Below are positions 21,841 to 35,723 of a stretch of DNA of 64,000 bases, piece after piece. The notes beneath the pieces were generated by a model, which was not told the DNA's origin, did not search any database, and saw only the letters and a list, made by a program, of their open reading frames with translations. Source of the DNA: Paragonimus skrjabini miyazakii (taxonomy: Eukaryota; Platyhelminthes; Trematoda; Plagiorchiida; Troglotrematidae); NCBI GenBank assembly GCA_014338405.1, contig JTDE01000916.1:70031-134030 (forward strand), given 5' to 3'. The position numbers were made by a program, and so were the translations under genes. Position 1 is the first letter of the stretch. Each line of letters begins with the position of its first letter.

Positions 21841-22754
21841 CACTTGACTCGCAGCTATCAATTGTATTCGCATGATCCTTTCAAGTCGAGACAGTGCGTC
21901 TTTATTTTGCTCACTTACGAGCGAATTGCATTTGAAGTTATTATTCTTTGAACAAATTAAAAGACAATAGTTCAGGTGTAAGGTAATATTCAACAATCTG
22001 ATTTACAGAGTTTAAATCGTTTGCAAGGGGCGAGCTGACAAAACTGGAGACAAATGCCTTGCAGTATTTGGAGATGGAAAGGTTATCTTAAAACCATACT
22101 GATTGCTTAAGGGTCGCTCCAGCGACCAGGTAAATGCATTTTCTTAGGATTTGATGGCATCCATCTGTTTCGGGACACAAGTGATCATTGTTTCTCTCAA
22201 ATTATTCCATAACTTTCGCTTTGGAGTTAATTTCAATGTATTTGCGAAAGGTAAATGCAGGATCGGCAGTTTCTCGTTTCTTTGTTGACCTGTGGAGCGT
22301 GCGCACTTTATTCACGTGCTACAGTAGGTTTCATTTCTCAATCACTCTTGGTATAATTGTTCCAGAACCTTCCACCACTTTTTTTTGACTTGCTGACATA
22401 GTTTTTGTCGATCTAACTTTTAATCATAGTCTGGTCATGTCCTAGGTTTGAACCAGTGATCACCGTAAAACAGCCCATTATCCTTCCTTCGGTTTATATC
22501 ACTTAGTCATCAGAAACGTGCCTGACTGAACAAACCAAACATATTTGGACGACACAGCGTTTGCTTCGGAGATTCTATCCTGCCATCTGATGCAAAGGAC
22601 TCGTCTAAAACAGAATCAGACAGCAATAGATAGCTGTTCCACATAGTACTTCCCATAACAATCCAGATCATTTTTTAATAACGAGTTTAATTGTTGCGAG
22701 ATATGCAGTAAAATTCTGGCCTTGTTCTATCCAACTTATTGCTTCTATTTAAGC
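21841..22754. other. no gene seen
   Basis: AT-rich, without recognisable elements. Confidence 0.5.
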
Positions 22755-23102
22755 ATGCATCACAAGGTGTACAACGTCTTATATGTGATTATTTTACACC
22801 TCATCGATCAAAAGCTGGCATCAGTGCAAATATCAATGCCTAAAAAACATGAAATAAAAACGTTTAGCAAGAGGCAGATATCAAAGAGTAGAGTAATTCA
22901 GTTGTGGAAGGGTTTCAACAGATGGGCAAACTGGAATGTATTTTTGCCAATTATTATGGACATGTACCCAAAGGTTATAGGCTTTCAGTATAAGAGGCGA
23001 ACGTTGTACAAAGTTATACAAATGATAATATTTGCTAAGTTGTATCTTCGTAAGTCTCATAAAGAAAACTACCAGATATATATGATGAGTACGGCGCAAT
23101 AA
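22755..23102 (+). CDS. hypothetical ORF, 115 codons, doubtful
   Basis: I do not recognise this. From the ATG at 22755 (MHHKVYNVLY...) a frame is open to TAA at 23100-23102. The product would be basic, rich in K, R, I and Y (for example SKRQISKSRVIQLWKGFNRW), with no membrane span or known motif. The stretch is strongly AT-rich, where stop codons should be frequent, so 115 open codons is mildly unusual. Most of it is also open on the minus strand (22881-23099), which weakens the case. Could be a chance frame or an exon. Confidence 0.15.
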   Translation: MHHKVYNVLYVIILHLIDQKLASVQISMPKKHEIKTFSKRQISKSRVIQLWKGFNRWANWNVFLPIIMDMYPKVIGFQYKRRTLYKVIQMIIFAKLYLRKSHKENYQIYMMSTAQ

Positions 23103-26100
23103 AATGCCGTTGATTTTCGTAGATTAGATTACCCATTCAAAACAGAATGAAGGACTAAACAGTATCAGTTTCATGGAAGCAACAAGGGTTGTGCCAGTAT
23201 CTTCGGGCACACAAGCTCGACCAACGCTGTTGTAGTAAAGACTGGTAGCCTCTAGTATTAAACTGTGGCATAATTAAACAATTTAGTGGGGTTAGCAAGG
23301 TTAGCTTTCTTCGAAAGAAGTTTCACAGTTAGAGTCCAAAGTTTCTTCTGCCACTGCTGGATTGTTGTCGTTTAGTATAACCAGGTTATATTAGAAAGCA
23401 GCGAGATTTGACAGAGGTATATGGTGATCAATCATGTGAATTGATGTGAGTAAACAATATCTAGTTGACCGTGTAATGTTTATGGAGCCTGGTTGATGTC
23501 CGGCTGACTTCACCAATAACCTCCTTTTGTTAGCAGTCAATGGTTTATCTTATCTGACCAACAGAACGTGACATTCTCTTTTATACTGCTGTAGTCCGCA
23601 AGAATAGAAGTGTGGTAGAACAAACATCAGTCGAAACGCATATGCATTGAAGCACACACTGCAAGTGGGTTAGAAGTGTACAGACAGCAGAATGCAACAC
23701 CAGACTCTCAAAATGTCCGAAGGTGTGTGGTTGTGATTAGTTGCTACTAGATCCATAGATCTGAGTTTTTTGGCTAGCACACTTCTTATGTATATACTAT
23801 CCAGACAAAACTACTCCGCATGCTTACAGGTTTGATTGCAATAGTTGCCTATCGATCTGTTGAGACAAAACTAACTTTTTAGATGTTACAACTGAACCAT
23901 TTACATATATACATTCCTCATACTGTTTACTTTTCGGGTAACACAAAAGTAAGGACTGAATTTATTTCAAACGTATATAGCCATGTGCACAATGCATTTC
24001 GATAGCTGCCTACGTTTTTTAGAGCTACAAAATTGTATCCGGAAAAAAAAGTCAATGCACGTCCGCACATCTAACCCATATGCTGCCATTATACACTAGT
24101 CCGGATTTTGGACATATCTGAACATTCACTTTTACTATGTTAAGAGTCCAAATTTCTTTAGAAGCGCAAACAACTATTGAAAGGCACTCTGTGCTTTATA
24201 GTATACACTGCATATAGTTCTGAAGGGTTTTATATGACGTGCGCTTGTATACGTTATATCTCACGTCTGTTGGTGTTGTCAGAGTGTTTTGCGTGGAAAT
24301 AATATTAAACGGTACGTTAAATGAGTTGTACGATGGGTTCGTTTGACCACAGTTGGAAGTTTTCTGGTTTCACAACAGCAAACGACCAAAATAAACCAAA
24401 AAGCTAGCACCTTGTCATATATCATTTTACCTTGGCAGATTTACCTGCTGCTGATCCCGATCCGTTATTACTGCAGTTAGCATATCAGATCCACCAATTT
24501 GTGGTTGCCGGATGACATGCAAGGCAACCCGTTTGCATTTCTTAGATGATAACAAAGTATCCGGTTACATCAATGATTGGACAACAACTTTTTTTGGACT
24601 GACATGGCATACAATGCTATCGTTTTTTACAGTCCTCTATACAGAATTATTAATTCAACTATTGGATGATCGTGTGTCACATTTTCCTGTTACTAAGTAG
24701 GACTTTCGCTAGAATGAAATTTCTTCCACAGTTTTATTTCTTCCTTAGATGAACACTGATAGTTTTTTCATCAAACTGAAACTGCTGATGTGGGCAAACG
24801 ACGGCGTTTTTGAGCTTGAAACTCCTCCACCACCATCGTGCTTGATAATCTTCTTCAACTGGTTAACTGATTGTAGACTAGCACCCGAAACGTCAAATTA
24901 GTGATAGGTAGAGGGCGGTTTGGCTGATACAAGATAAGCTTTACTAGCAACTGAGTACGGCTTTTGCACTCTTAATGATTATTTGGTCAAGGGTTTTCGA
25001 ACAAAGTTGCCAGATATTACTTTCGATTCCTTCAAGCTTATCAAAAGTATTCTGAACAACTGGTTGGCTAAAACTGGGAGATGGTCTAAAATCACCACGT
25101 TTGTGAATTGTGCAAATTTTGTTCTCTGTGCCAAATAAAGTCAAGGGAGGACGGACACTGCAACAGAATCTCCGCTTCTCTTAACTAGAAGCACTATATA
25201 TTGAGTAATACATTTGTAACTGGGTCATATAGTTTTGGTTTTTGTGCTGATAATTCCGCCCTTCTACAGTGTCACTACACCTCTACAATTACTGACGATT
25301 TGGGTCTAGGTTCCAGTTGATCGGGTTTAAGGCAGTTTTTTCTCCGTGGTATCTCATAATATTCGCTATTTATGCCTTCTTTCTCTACCACGGTGAAACG
25401 GCGCCCTAGTTCTGATAAAAACTGACAGTGAAACATAGTTTTATATATGTCGACTTGTCCGTATTCTGGCGCAAACCATTTGAAAATTGCATCGAAGTAA
25501 CTTCACCTCAGTTCGCGCGTCTGCACATAACTTTGATCATTTAAGTCAAACGGGCGGCGTGCACAGTTATCATCCTAGAACCGAGTTAATTACTATATAA
25601 TTGTTATAGCTAGTTCTACTCTTCTTCTCGATATAAAAGCTCTCAAGGATGTTCAGTGAGCGTTTTACTGCTATCATTTTTCGGATTCAATTGGTTAGCA
25701 ATCGAAAAAGTGACGTCCTGTTGCGATACAGTTTGCTGTCGTATGATTGACGTCATTTGAGTTTTCGATTGTGTAAGTTGTGTGCATGACTTACTGGGCC
25801 TCCGGCTCATGCTTGTCGGTTTTGGTTACCGTTCCAAATTCCCATTTGGCCTTCGCCCTTCAGAGAAACGCTGTTTTTCAGTGCCTCCACTCCGTTCCAT
25901 GTTATGTCTCCTAACGTGGTCAACCTATTTTGAAAACAGTTACGACGATCAAAGTTTCAGCCCGCGAACTGGTTTGAACAAATTACCTTCTCGGCCTAGT
26001 ACGTTCAATGAAATGGACCGGTCACATTTAATTATTGACAAGGAAAATTAAGAGGGAACAGTTTGATTAGAGGACTGCGTAACATCACCTCCAAGTGGGT

Positions 26101-29100
26101 AGGAGCACCCGTGTACTAAACCTTCAACACGTAACACTAGTTGAACGGAGTAAATGGGGCAGGGTCAAACTGTTTCACAGGTTTGATGGCCATCCTTAGT
26201 CAAGAATTTCCAGGGTTTGAATGATTTGTTTCTAAGTACACAAATCCAGGCGATGTAGACGGGTTTCGGCTATCAACGAGATGCATGGAGGTGGCAAAGT
26301 TGCGATTGACGATAACGTGCGCTATCTCTTTGTTCAGTTGTTGAGCAAAATCGGTTAAATGGGCAAGAATTAATGGATTGATATTCCTTGTTTTGGGGGA
26401 ACAAATCCAAGCGGAACAGGGTCACAGGGTTCTCTCAGATAAGCTCAAAATGCTGCAACTAATATATGATAAATCACGAGAACGGTCAAAAGGGTGGACC
26501 AATAACTAGGCAACATTACTGGGCACGTTATATTTTAAATGCAATTGTATCGATCGTTTTAGTGGAATGTGGGAGCGAATTTAGCTCAGTGATAGATTTT
26601 GTTAAAGGCACTATCATCTCCGCCACTTCGATCCAGTTGAATGATAAAATCAAGTAAACTTCCTTATCAATAATGTTCACTGGCAATCACGATTATCTTC
26701 CTTGATTGTATTTATTTATGAAATTTTCAATAATCTACAACGATCGTTTGGTCTCCATTCCAGTACACCATGGCCGACGGGACGGCTGACTAGTTCGAAC
26801 TGTGATGATCCTCTGTGAGTCAAGTAAACAGTTGCCTTCTTCAGCACATAATACAAATATAACGAACAATTCAACAATTTTTCAATTAAAGTAGTAAGTA
26901 GGGAAACTGAATTTCAGTTTTTGAATAAAAAATTGAAATTACAGTATTTCGAATTCATATAGGTACGAACAGCATAAAAACTGCTATCAACTCCTATGCA
27001 CCCAGTCGTTCAATGAACTCTAGAGAAAGAGGTTCACGTGTTTCATTAGAGGAAAGAACACAAAAGAAATGTGAGCCAAATCCTTGCTTCTGGATTTGGT
27101 TACCGTATTATATTAAGACTGGGGTGAGCTTTTTACAGTTCTCCTAAAGATTCTATTGTTAAACTGCCCGTGTCCCTTCAAATATGGTTCAGTGACGCTA
27201 GTATTTTAAATGTACATGAACGATCGTTGCACTGAACCAGAAACTTGTTGGAGTTGTTTGAGAAGTTTGAAGCATTCGGTAAAACGCTGGGGGAATCGAG
27301 AACGATTATGGTAACTAACCAGAAAGTATGTATGCTTGGAAGGATTTAAAATGGAGGGTGGACAAAGAATAGAAAATAAGTTGGATCAGCCATTATGATG
27401 ATATAAAATTACCTATACGCAATGACCGGTATATGTTATGGTGGAAACTAACTGGTAATTGTTTTACGACCAACTGCTTGAAGATGGATACATCCAAAGA
27501 AGGTAACTATACGCACAGCTCAACGAGTCACTATAACGACTGCCGGTGACAGATGAAAGCAAAATGTTTACACAATTTCAGATTGTTATGGACAAAGCAA
27601 GAAAACCTGAACACTCACATCAGCCTGGCAAGCAGTATTACAGTAGGTCTGAGATTGACATTTTTTAAATAAATTGCGCACATACAATGTCATTTACCTA
27701 TATTTGTAAAGCAATACGGCTTCACTTTAGCTCGTCTCATATCACTGATAGCTTTCCAGCTGCACAATGATGTGTCCTTCTAAAACTGGGACAACCGTGA
27801 TCAGTCGCCAAACTGTGTATGTTAAAAACAAACAAACTCTCATCCCAAATAATTGAGGCAATACTTGTTGTTCTAAACACGGAGGAACATTTTGGCAGGA
27901 GGTAGATGTGCGCGAAAGACATCTGTATTTTTATCGATTTCATAAAGCAACCAGCAGACACTTAGGTTGAGTGCAAATGAACATGGTCTTTTAGCGACAA
28001 CCGTGAACCCAGTTCACATGGATACCGTTCTATACAAAGTCTTTTGCGCCTGTTAAAGATGGTATTGTTTTGTAAAGGGTTTTAGCTGGTTTTTAACTAT
28101 ATTTTCAATAGACATGAGATCCGGAATCACTATGACAGTAAACATACACAAAGTCTGTTTGCATACGAATTCTACTAGAAATTCTTCTCACAATTTTGAA
28201 CGTTCGCAGTGAAAAAGGGCATGCAACAAAAGGGGGCTGTCAGGATAAGAATTGTAAAACGTATGAATCTCCTGAGTGAACAGCAGTAAGTGATAAAATA
28301 AAGTACGTCTGGAAATTACTTATGAAAAACATCAAGGTTTGGATAACGAGATTTTTGGAAGAAAATTAACGTGGTAAAATAACAAGAAGATAAACGGGTC
28401 TTCAGCGGAATCTATCACATGGTCAGTGTGTTTCTAAGGGTCAAGAACTAAATATTCCCCGAAACACAAAGCGAACTGTTCATAACAGAAGGCATTCGGG
28501 AAGAGCCCAGTGAGCAATGAGATAATTTGTTGGTATGACTAGTCATTCGTTCAGGTTGCTCCAAAATATGTTATCCATTCTGCCGGTGCTGACTCAATGG
28601 CGTAAGGAGTAGCAGTGCCGTCGTCGCAATGATTCAAATAACCCGGTATAACGAATGCTGTTCGTAAACGGAGTAATCAACTTGTCACTGCTTTTCATTC
28701 CTTGTAAGAAGTTCCTCAATGTGTGTGCAACATCACACACCCAGACGAGCAAAACAAGAAAATATTACCTGAGTTAGCCTCCGCGTTTCTGACCGCAACC
28801 GAAACGCACATGATTTTTCACAGCCGGATTTGTCTCGTCAAATTGGCGTGTATCGTGCATCGTTTCAATGGGGAAGCTGAATGCATAAAGGCTTCATTTT
28901 TCTGCTCAAACCACCGTGATATCTTTATACTTCAGTTGTTCAGTCAACAGAGGCAGCTTCTGTAACTTTTCGCTGAAACGGCTACATAGGGCGCTGATTG
29001 TAGATACGGCAGAATACCGATGCCACTGGCTACCGAACATGTCAAAAATGACAGATTTATAGATTCGACCTCACAACGACCATTCATACTGAGGCTCAGG

Positions 29101-29559
29101 GGAGCAAGTCGAAAGGTGCGTTTTGTACCCAGATTGGTTCTCTGCGCTAACAGAAGGCAGCAAGACCAATTCCAGGATGTTTACCATCTTAGGATAAGAA
29201 GAGCATTATTGTATCACTGTATAACCTCCAGCAAAATGTTGTTACGGTAAGATTCTTATTCAATGAGATCAATACAAGGCGAACAGAACAAGAAAAACCA
29301 GTGTGATACAAGTGGCCTTTACAAGTAGAACGTGTGTGCATGTTTATAGGATGAACATGGATTCGAAAAAAACGATTGTTATAAAGCAAACGGTATAAAC
29401 GTAGTATAAAATCAAAAGTGTTAAATTTAACCTTCTTTACTCTAACTGCATAATTTCTCAATAACCGCATTATTAAACTTTCGTAAGTCATGTCTGCAAG
29501 AATGATTGATAGTTGAGTGCACTGATCGTGAACCACCTGCATAAATGCGCCACTTGCAA
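23103..29559. other. no gene seen
   Basis: About 6.4 kb without any recognisable coding sequence, RNA gene or matched repeat. Open frames (for example 25782-26051, 27737-27961, 28723-28965) are short and lack motifs or convincing splice signals. Confidence 0.45.
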
Positions 29560-29840
29560 CAGATCAATTAACGTGTTACGTGGCATTTAACATTTGAACT
29601 ATGAAGTCAGTAGCGTTGTGGTGAACACGGTTGCTTCATGACAGCGTGGCTGAGGTTCTAGTCCAGGCCATGGCAAGGATATGCACTACCAACAAGCTCT
29701 TACAAGAGCAAAACTCAAGTTTAGTATTTCTTTTTGAAAGGAAATAACTGAAGTGTCTGTGAAAATGCAACAGATGCAATCAACTGTGAATGATGTTCAA
29801 TTTACGAAGAAAAGATCCCATACTACTCAACAGTACTCAC
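29560..29840 (+). mobile_element. hammerhead SINE type A, copy A5
   Basis: This plus-strand copy runs from near the A-box region (GTTGTGGTGAACACGGTTGC) through a good B box (GGTTCTAGTCC, 29655-29665), the hammerhead region and the downstream part (CAATCAACTGTGAATGATGTTC) to the tail near ACTACTCAACAG. It is more diverged than A4 or A7. Confidence 0.7.
29682..29727 (+). ncRNA. decayed hammerhead ribozyme in A5
   Basis: Stem II survives as a good hairpin (GCTCT TACA AGAGC) but the core strands read CCAACAA and AAAA, and stem III is ACTCAAGT. Clearly inactive; recognised by position and alignment with the other copies. Confidence 0.55.
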
Positions 29841-32800
29841 CAGATATGTGAATTGATAAAACGGTGTTGCAAGTGCCACTTAAAATAGGTATATGTACAA
29901 AAGAACTTTTCTAGTCTGTTCAAAAACGTTGTTCTCTGTGTTGAAAACAGTGGCAATGAAACCTGGTAATGAATATGTCGAAAACAAGTAGACGGTGGAT
30001 ATTTCATGTCAAACCGTACGCAGAAAATTTACAAACTAGGTAATCTTTTCATTGCTTTTAATTAGGGAACCAAATGAAGTATGGAGCCTCAGTGTAGTTT
30101 GCTAAGTGTGAATCCAGTTGTTTCAAATACTAGAACAACCGCCTGGAGACTGTAAAAGTGGACTCTAACAACAATCCCAATTTTCCTCGTCAATCATCGC
30201 CTTCGACCGATGCAATTACACAGAGAAAATTTAGGTGCTAAGATAGGAGTAGTCAAGATACAGGTAATGGTCGAGGTAGCAAAATGGATTTTAACGGACG
30301 AGTTTTTTGTGGTTTACTATACACTAGAAGCAAGTGTTAGACCACTGTAATATATGCGGTAGGTAGGTGGTAGTATTAGAATGTTAGTTCGACTGATTGG
30401 TTATGATCTGCCGTAGACGTCATTAAATTGCAAGAGATTAAAGTAGGCAAGCATGATTACTCAACTCGAGGGACATTAACATTTTCATTAACTCACTCTT
30501 AACAGCGCTAATTATCCGCTACCGTTTACATCAACAGCGTCTAAGCAGCCATCTTCTATAGCCATACAACCATCATCAGTGATAAAAGCACTGTTCAGAA
30601 ACAAGCACGAAAACCTGCGGTTTAAGACTGAATGATATATTGTGAGCACCGATTACAACGAATACCATACTTGACTTCTCTCAGAATCATCAGTCTGTAT
30701 GCAGGTAAAAGTAGCTACGAGCCTAAAATTTGCCGCACTCAACATGAAGTAACGGATGTAGTTGCCACCACGGTTGCCTCACATCTATATGAACCAGTGT
30801 TCAGACGCCACTGGCCCACGAACGTGCATAACGCAAACGAAATTAGGATTTTGTGCATCCCCTAAAATATAGAGACTAATAATTCGTTCGCATGCAAAAA
30901 CATCAACCAACCAAGAAATGTTCAATACATACTCAATACAGCATTCACAATTTACAGTTCCTTTGACGCAGTCCTGTTCGCACAAGTGCGGTATGCTTGC
31001 TTGCCAGCTGCTACTGATACCAACTCGTACAGGGTGTTATTATCCAAATTCGTTCACACACTGTTTCATTGATATTCTACTGGTATTGTTACAAGAGACA
31101 CGATTTTACTCTGTTGGTATTATGCACTCGTTAAATCATGTCGTCCTAGATTCGAGAACAATTTAAATTGTGTGTCACGGTTATGCAGTAACCGCATCAA
31201 GTGCTGTAAGCTCGTATCCTTTGTGTAAATGTTAATGTCCTTCAGTGTGTTAAATTCAAATCAAATTACTCAGCTCGTTCGCTTACTTCGGTAACCCAAA
31301 CGAGAACGATAAACAAGTTGAATATCACATGATTTCAACAAAGAAACATTCGTCTATTTGTAGTTCGCTGTTATAATTGAAAATGGAATGGATTTTACAT
31401 TGCAAGTTAAACTGGCTGTTTTCAACCCAGCTTATTTTGTTTAATCGAATGTGTATCATATTCTGTGTGTTTACAACTGAAAAATGGTTTACTTACGTCT
31501 TGCGTTGCACTATATGACAGCATTAGCGATTTTCAACCCAAAATTGACCGTGAACATGATCCTGGGATATTTCGTTAGTGTTGCTTCTACAGTCATTTCG
31601 GTAACCATGATAAGAACGGATGCCAAACATTCATTTGAAAACGTTTGAACATCTGCTCTAGATCACGAGTCCTTACCAACCGTCAACAAAGAAGATAACA
31701 AAATATGCTACTAAGAGTTTAAGAGGGTTACTTGTTTACTTTCCAGATTATAATGAGGCATCTGTTGCCTATGTTTGCTTAGCGCATGGGTAATTTTCAC
31801 TCGTGCCGAGCTCCTTCTTTTTGCTTAAGAAATCACTTAGGTGTCGCTTTAACAAATCCAAGAATTCAACAGTATTCAACATACATCCCACGTCAGTTAG
31901 TGAGCAAGAGTTCTGAGGATGAGAACATGTTTGGTCACCTAGTGAGATACTAGCGGCAGAATTCAACTGTACCGTAGGGTAAACGATCCGCGATTAGTTA
32001 TTACTAAGAATGTTATATTTATTCATGTTCCCTCTGTATCGTTCGTCAAAACTTGCATTTAATTATTTATTTTAGAATACATTAAAAACAATTATCCTTA
32101 TGAGCAGTAGTTTCTAACCGCGTACAGTCTTCCTGTTAACAGAGTATGAACAAGTGTGAACATAAAAATAACATACAGATGAACAGGCTAGACGATATGG
32201 CCGACTAAGATTTGTCACAGCCTATTTACAAGTCAATATACTGTATGGTCATTGAGAATACCGCCGCCAAAATGACCGTAGGCTAACCATCACAAATAAA
32301 TCTGAAAACCTTCTATACACTAAAGTCTACGAGAGTATTCATTTAGTATTCATTTAGTCAACACTAAGTATTTCAGGTCTCACTGAAAAGATGTCAGTCC
32401 ATTAAAGACTGAGGACTTTGTCAGGACGGACGCTTCAGAAACCCGAAAAAGAGCTCTGAATATCTGATTCCCATTGACTCTAGTCCGATTATGTCATCCT
32501 GAGGCACATAATCCTGGAAAGTATGGTGCAGTGAAAGCCTTGCCGCATCATCTTATACAAATGCAACTGGTGATGTGGTTTATAGGGGCATAAGATTATA
32601 TTGTTTACGATCTCAGCGCCCTGCAGCGTCACTGCACCGAACAGTTAACGCAAGATAAACAAGTTATGTGCCTTAGAAAGTAATAGCAGACGAGAGATGA
32701 TGGCGTGTGTCCAAGACTGTTAACAGTTAATTCATCTGTTCACTCGGTCAGTTTTATTCTGCTCTTGGTTCGTGCTTCTCCGAATATCTGATTTTTGGAA

Positions 32801-35469
32801 CGGAATTGCGCAGTTGGATCTACGGCGTGTTTCAGCTACCTATGTTAAAGTTTATCACAAGTAGCAGCTATTGCAGAACCTAGGAAGTGTTGCATATGAA
32901 GACCAACTACGTATAAACTTTTGGCATGTGGGTCGAACTCTTTTCTAAGTAAAATAAATCTTGTATTTAGAAATGAGTGATTTTACGGATGGTTGCACAT
33001 AACGCAAACTTATAGAATACACACTTAGGGAAAATTGTGGCGGTGAACCCAAAAGTTCTATCTACATGATATTTTGGAATGATTGGGATATGTTAGGAAC
33101 ATTATGGGAAGGGTATATAGTAAATTCGTGCATGCACCTCTGGTCGAAACTTTATTAGGTTCACTTACAGTTATTCAAGAATTTACCAAAATAAAATAAA
33201 ATGTAAAATGTCTTATTAACTTTAGTTCTATGTATGCTTAAAGATATGAACAGTCAACATTTATAGTAACATTCTTCCATTTGTTTCTCAACCTTTTTAC
33301 TGTATAAATGAAACGGTTTTCTCATGGTTACTGTAAGCTTTCATAGATATTGATCCTTCATTCGGTCAGCATGGTTAGTGAAGACCTAAATAATTTCAGA
33401 CAATGAGCACACTCGTTAGCGGAATAACGAGTTTCGCAGTTTCTCGTACAAGTTTTAATCTGATCAAAATATGAACAGGACCACTGCAATATTTACAACC
33501 GTAAGCAGAATGTGTTCACGATGTATGTGCACTTGTGCACACCCACATGCATTCACGGATGACTGTACTGTGAGAATCGTTTGACGTGCATTACTTGAAG
33601 ACCACAGTCGCTTCAGCGTTACTGTCGCTGAATCCGGTTCGGTAACGACCTAACACGTCTGGCGTGATATTTAAAAATATATTTGATACAACATGCTTGA
33701 ATGCAAAAAAATAGACTCAGTGAGTGTTTGCCTATGTCAAATGTTAATTTCCAGTTGGTTTGCTTACAAACAGTCTTTGAATGTTTGCGGCCTTTAATCC
33801 TGTTTCAGATGTTTTCGCGGTTAACATCTAGCTGAATTCAACGTACCCTGTGTTGGATGTATTAACAAATGCATAAGCATTTTCGTTCACCGCTTGTATG
33901 GAGGGTCGTTCATTATTCCCAGCGTTTGCCCCAACTTCAGAACGATACTGGCGTCAGTAGTGTTGCTGATCTAATCGTTATTCCCGAAACCTTACTGAAA
34001 GATTCTTTGCAGACTCCAGACAGCTTTCCTACTGAGTTCAGCGCGCCTTTCGGTTTAAGTGGACCCTCCTAAGTTAGTACTTCACTGGTCACCGACTATC
34101 GTTTGCTTATTATGAAGCTGAATGACGAACAACCCAAACCATCACTGGGACTTTCATTTTTTCATTGGCACTCGGATTGTTTATGTTTGTTTGTTCTTTG
34201 TTAACCCACCTTAGGCTATGTATGTTGTTGGTGCAACCGTATACAGTGTGCGTATTTTAGTGCGGCATTGTAGCCTGGAGAATAAGACGACACCGTTTCA
34301 CTAACATGCTTCCACATTTCTTCATTTCTTACCTTGATCGATAGACAAAAAGTAAACAGTACGCTATTTGTTGGAATATGCTTGAGATCGATTGAGTATT
34401 CATAATTTCGGAACAGCTTATCAAAAATTTGGTTAATTGGTGACAGTTTAGTTTTCACACAGAAGCTTCTTCAGACCAGATGGTATTTAAAGCAGGTTAG
34501 ATGTAAGCAACTAAATGAAGCGTAGGGGTAACAGGTCGTGAATCAAGTGTAGAAAGACTGGCTACTAATTAGTTCGAACCGCAAATTACATCATATCAGG
34601 GACAAGTGAACAACTAGACAGAATTGAAATCGTTACTGTCTGTAAAACAGGTAGATTACAGGACCAGTTTTTCTTGAGGAAGGTCGATCGGGTAATCAGT
34701 TTTAATGTGTTAAGAATGTCTTGTCATTCACCCGTAATACAAGTCAGTTCCTTTGATCCAATACCTGTCGTCACGTGCCAGCAGTTTTGGCTCCAACAAT
34801 TCTATTTACAGCTTCCTTGGTCTTTGCAACTTCGATGGTCTGTGCAACTAAGAATTCAGTGTATTTCTAAACCATCGTCTAATTGCCTTAGGATATTGAA
34901 GATTAATTTCGTTATGTGTGTCTAACACGTGACTAGTGATTGCAGACTCCCTGATCATGGCCTGACATTGCAGTCGATTTCTGGGGCAGCTAAACAGCCA
35001 AGTAGATTACTCAATAATTATGATACTACTGTAAATCAGCCTGGAAAGATGAGTCTGTGAACTACTGTTAAGCCAGGCCCAGCAGGCCTGCTCAGGTCAA
35101 TGTCTACCCACCCACTTTTACTACAGTGACTGCAACGCTTTGGTATATACTCACTAGAGTTTGAGCAAATGACTAGTTCAATACATTCCTTGAGAAAAGA
35201 AGAGATGAGAACCACTGCTCTTCATACGTTCGACCAGCACTTGACAAAACAGATCGTGTGAAAATCGATCAACTGAGTAGGTGTAGGAAGCTTCGGAAAT
35301 GGGCTCCGCGAAGAGACAATGTGGAGATTGTAGTGGAAACCAAGAAAGCAATCGACAATGTTACAAAATAATCTACAATAACTGTCTACAATAAATTCCA
35401 CTACACTAAGTTCGCTATACGCTTGGAGAAAGTTCCTGTTAAATAGCAAACAAATTCCCACGAATCCAG
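29841..35469. other. no gene seen
   Basis: No recognisable coding or repeat sequence. A short stretch near 30755-30780 (CCACCACGGTTGCCTCAC) resembles the A-box region of SINE A, but nothing else of the element follows. Confidence 0.45.
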
Positions 35470-35723
35470 TTCCTCCAGTTTATTATAATCCACTGTTGCC
35501 ACAGTCAACTCCCGGTAACAACGACCACGTGCATGCAGAAGCTGAGGCGCGCGAGGACGAAGTGTGTATTGATTCAAACAATAGACAAGTGGTTTATATG
35601 TACAATGAACATAATAGGTATGAAGAACAGTATATAGTAAGAGAACGAAAGATTAACAGACTCTACAAGATCAATGATCGAGTGCGGTACGGTCAATTTA
35701 ATCTCCCCCAGTGTTTTGTATAA
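35470..35723 (+). CDS. candidate coding exon, proline/acidic, unknown
   Basis: I do not recognise this protein. The frame is open from 35382 to TAA at 35721-35723. An acceptor-like AATCCAG ends at 35469, and the exon would then read FLQ or, in the long frame, VPPVYYNPLLPQSTPGNNDH followed by an acidic run (AEAEAREDEVCIDSNN) and a basic tail. The proline, tyrosine and acidic residues, and a locally G+C-richer centre (35510-35570), look more like protein than noise. There is no ATG before residue 60 of the frame, so it could only be an internal or last exon. No domain seen; chance is possible. Confidence 0.22.

Noticed and set aside
30750..30860. Possible further SINE A copy (CCACGGTTGCCTCAC)
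   Set aside because: Only about 15 bp match; B box, hammerhead and 3' part are absent.
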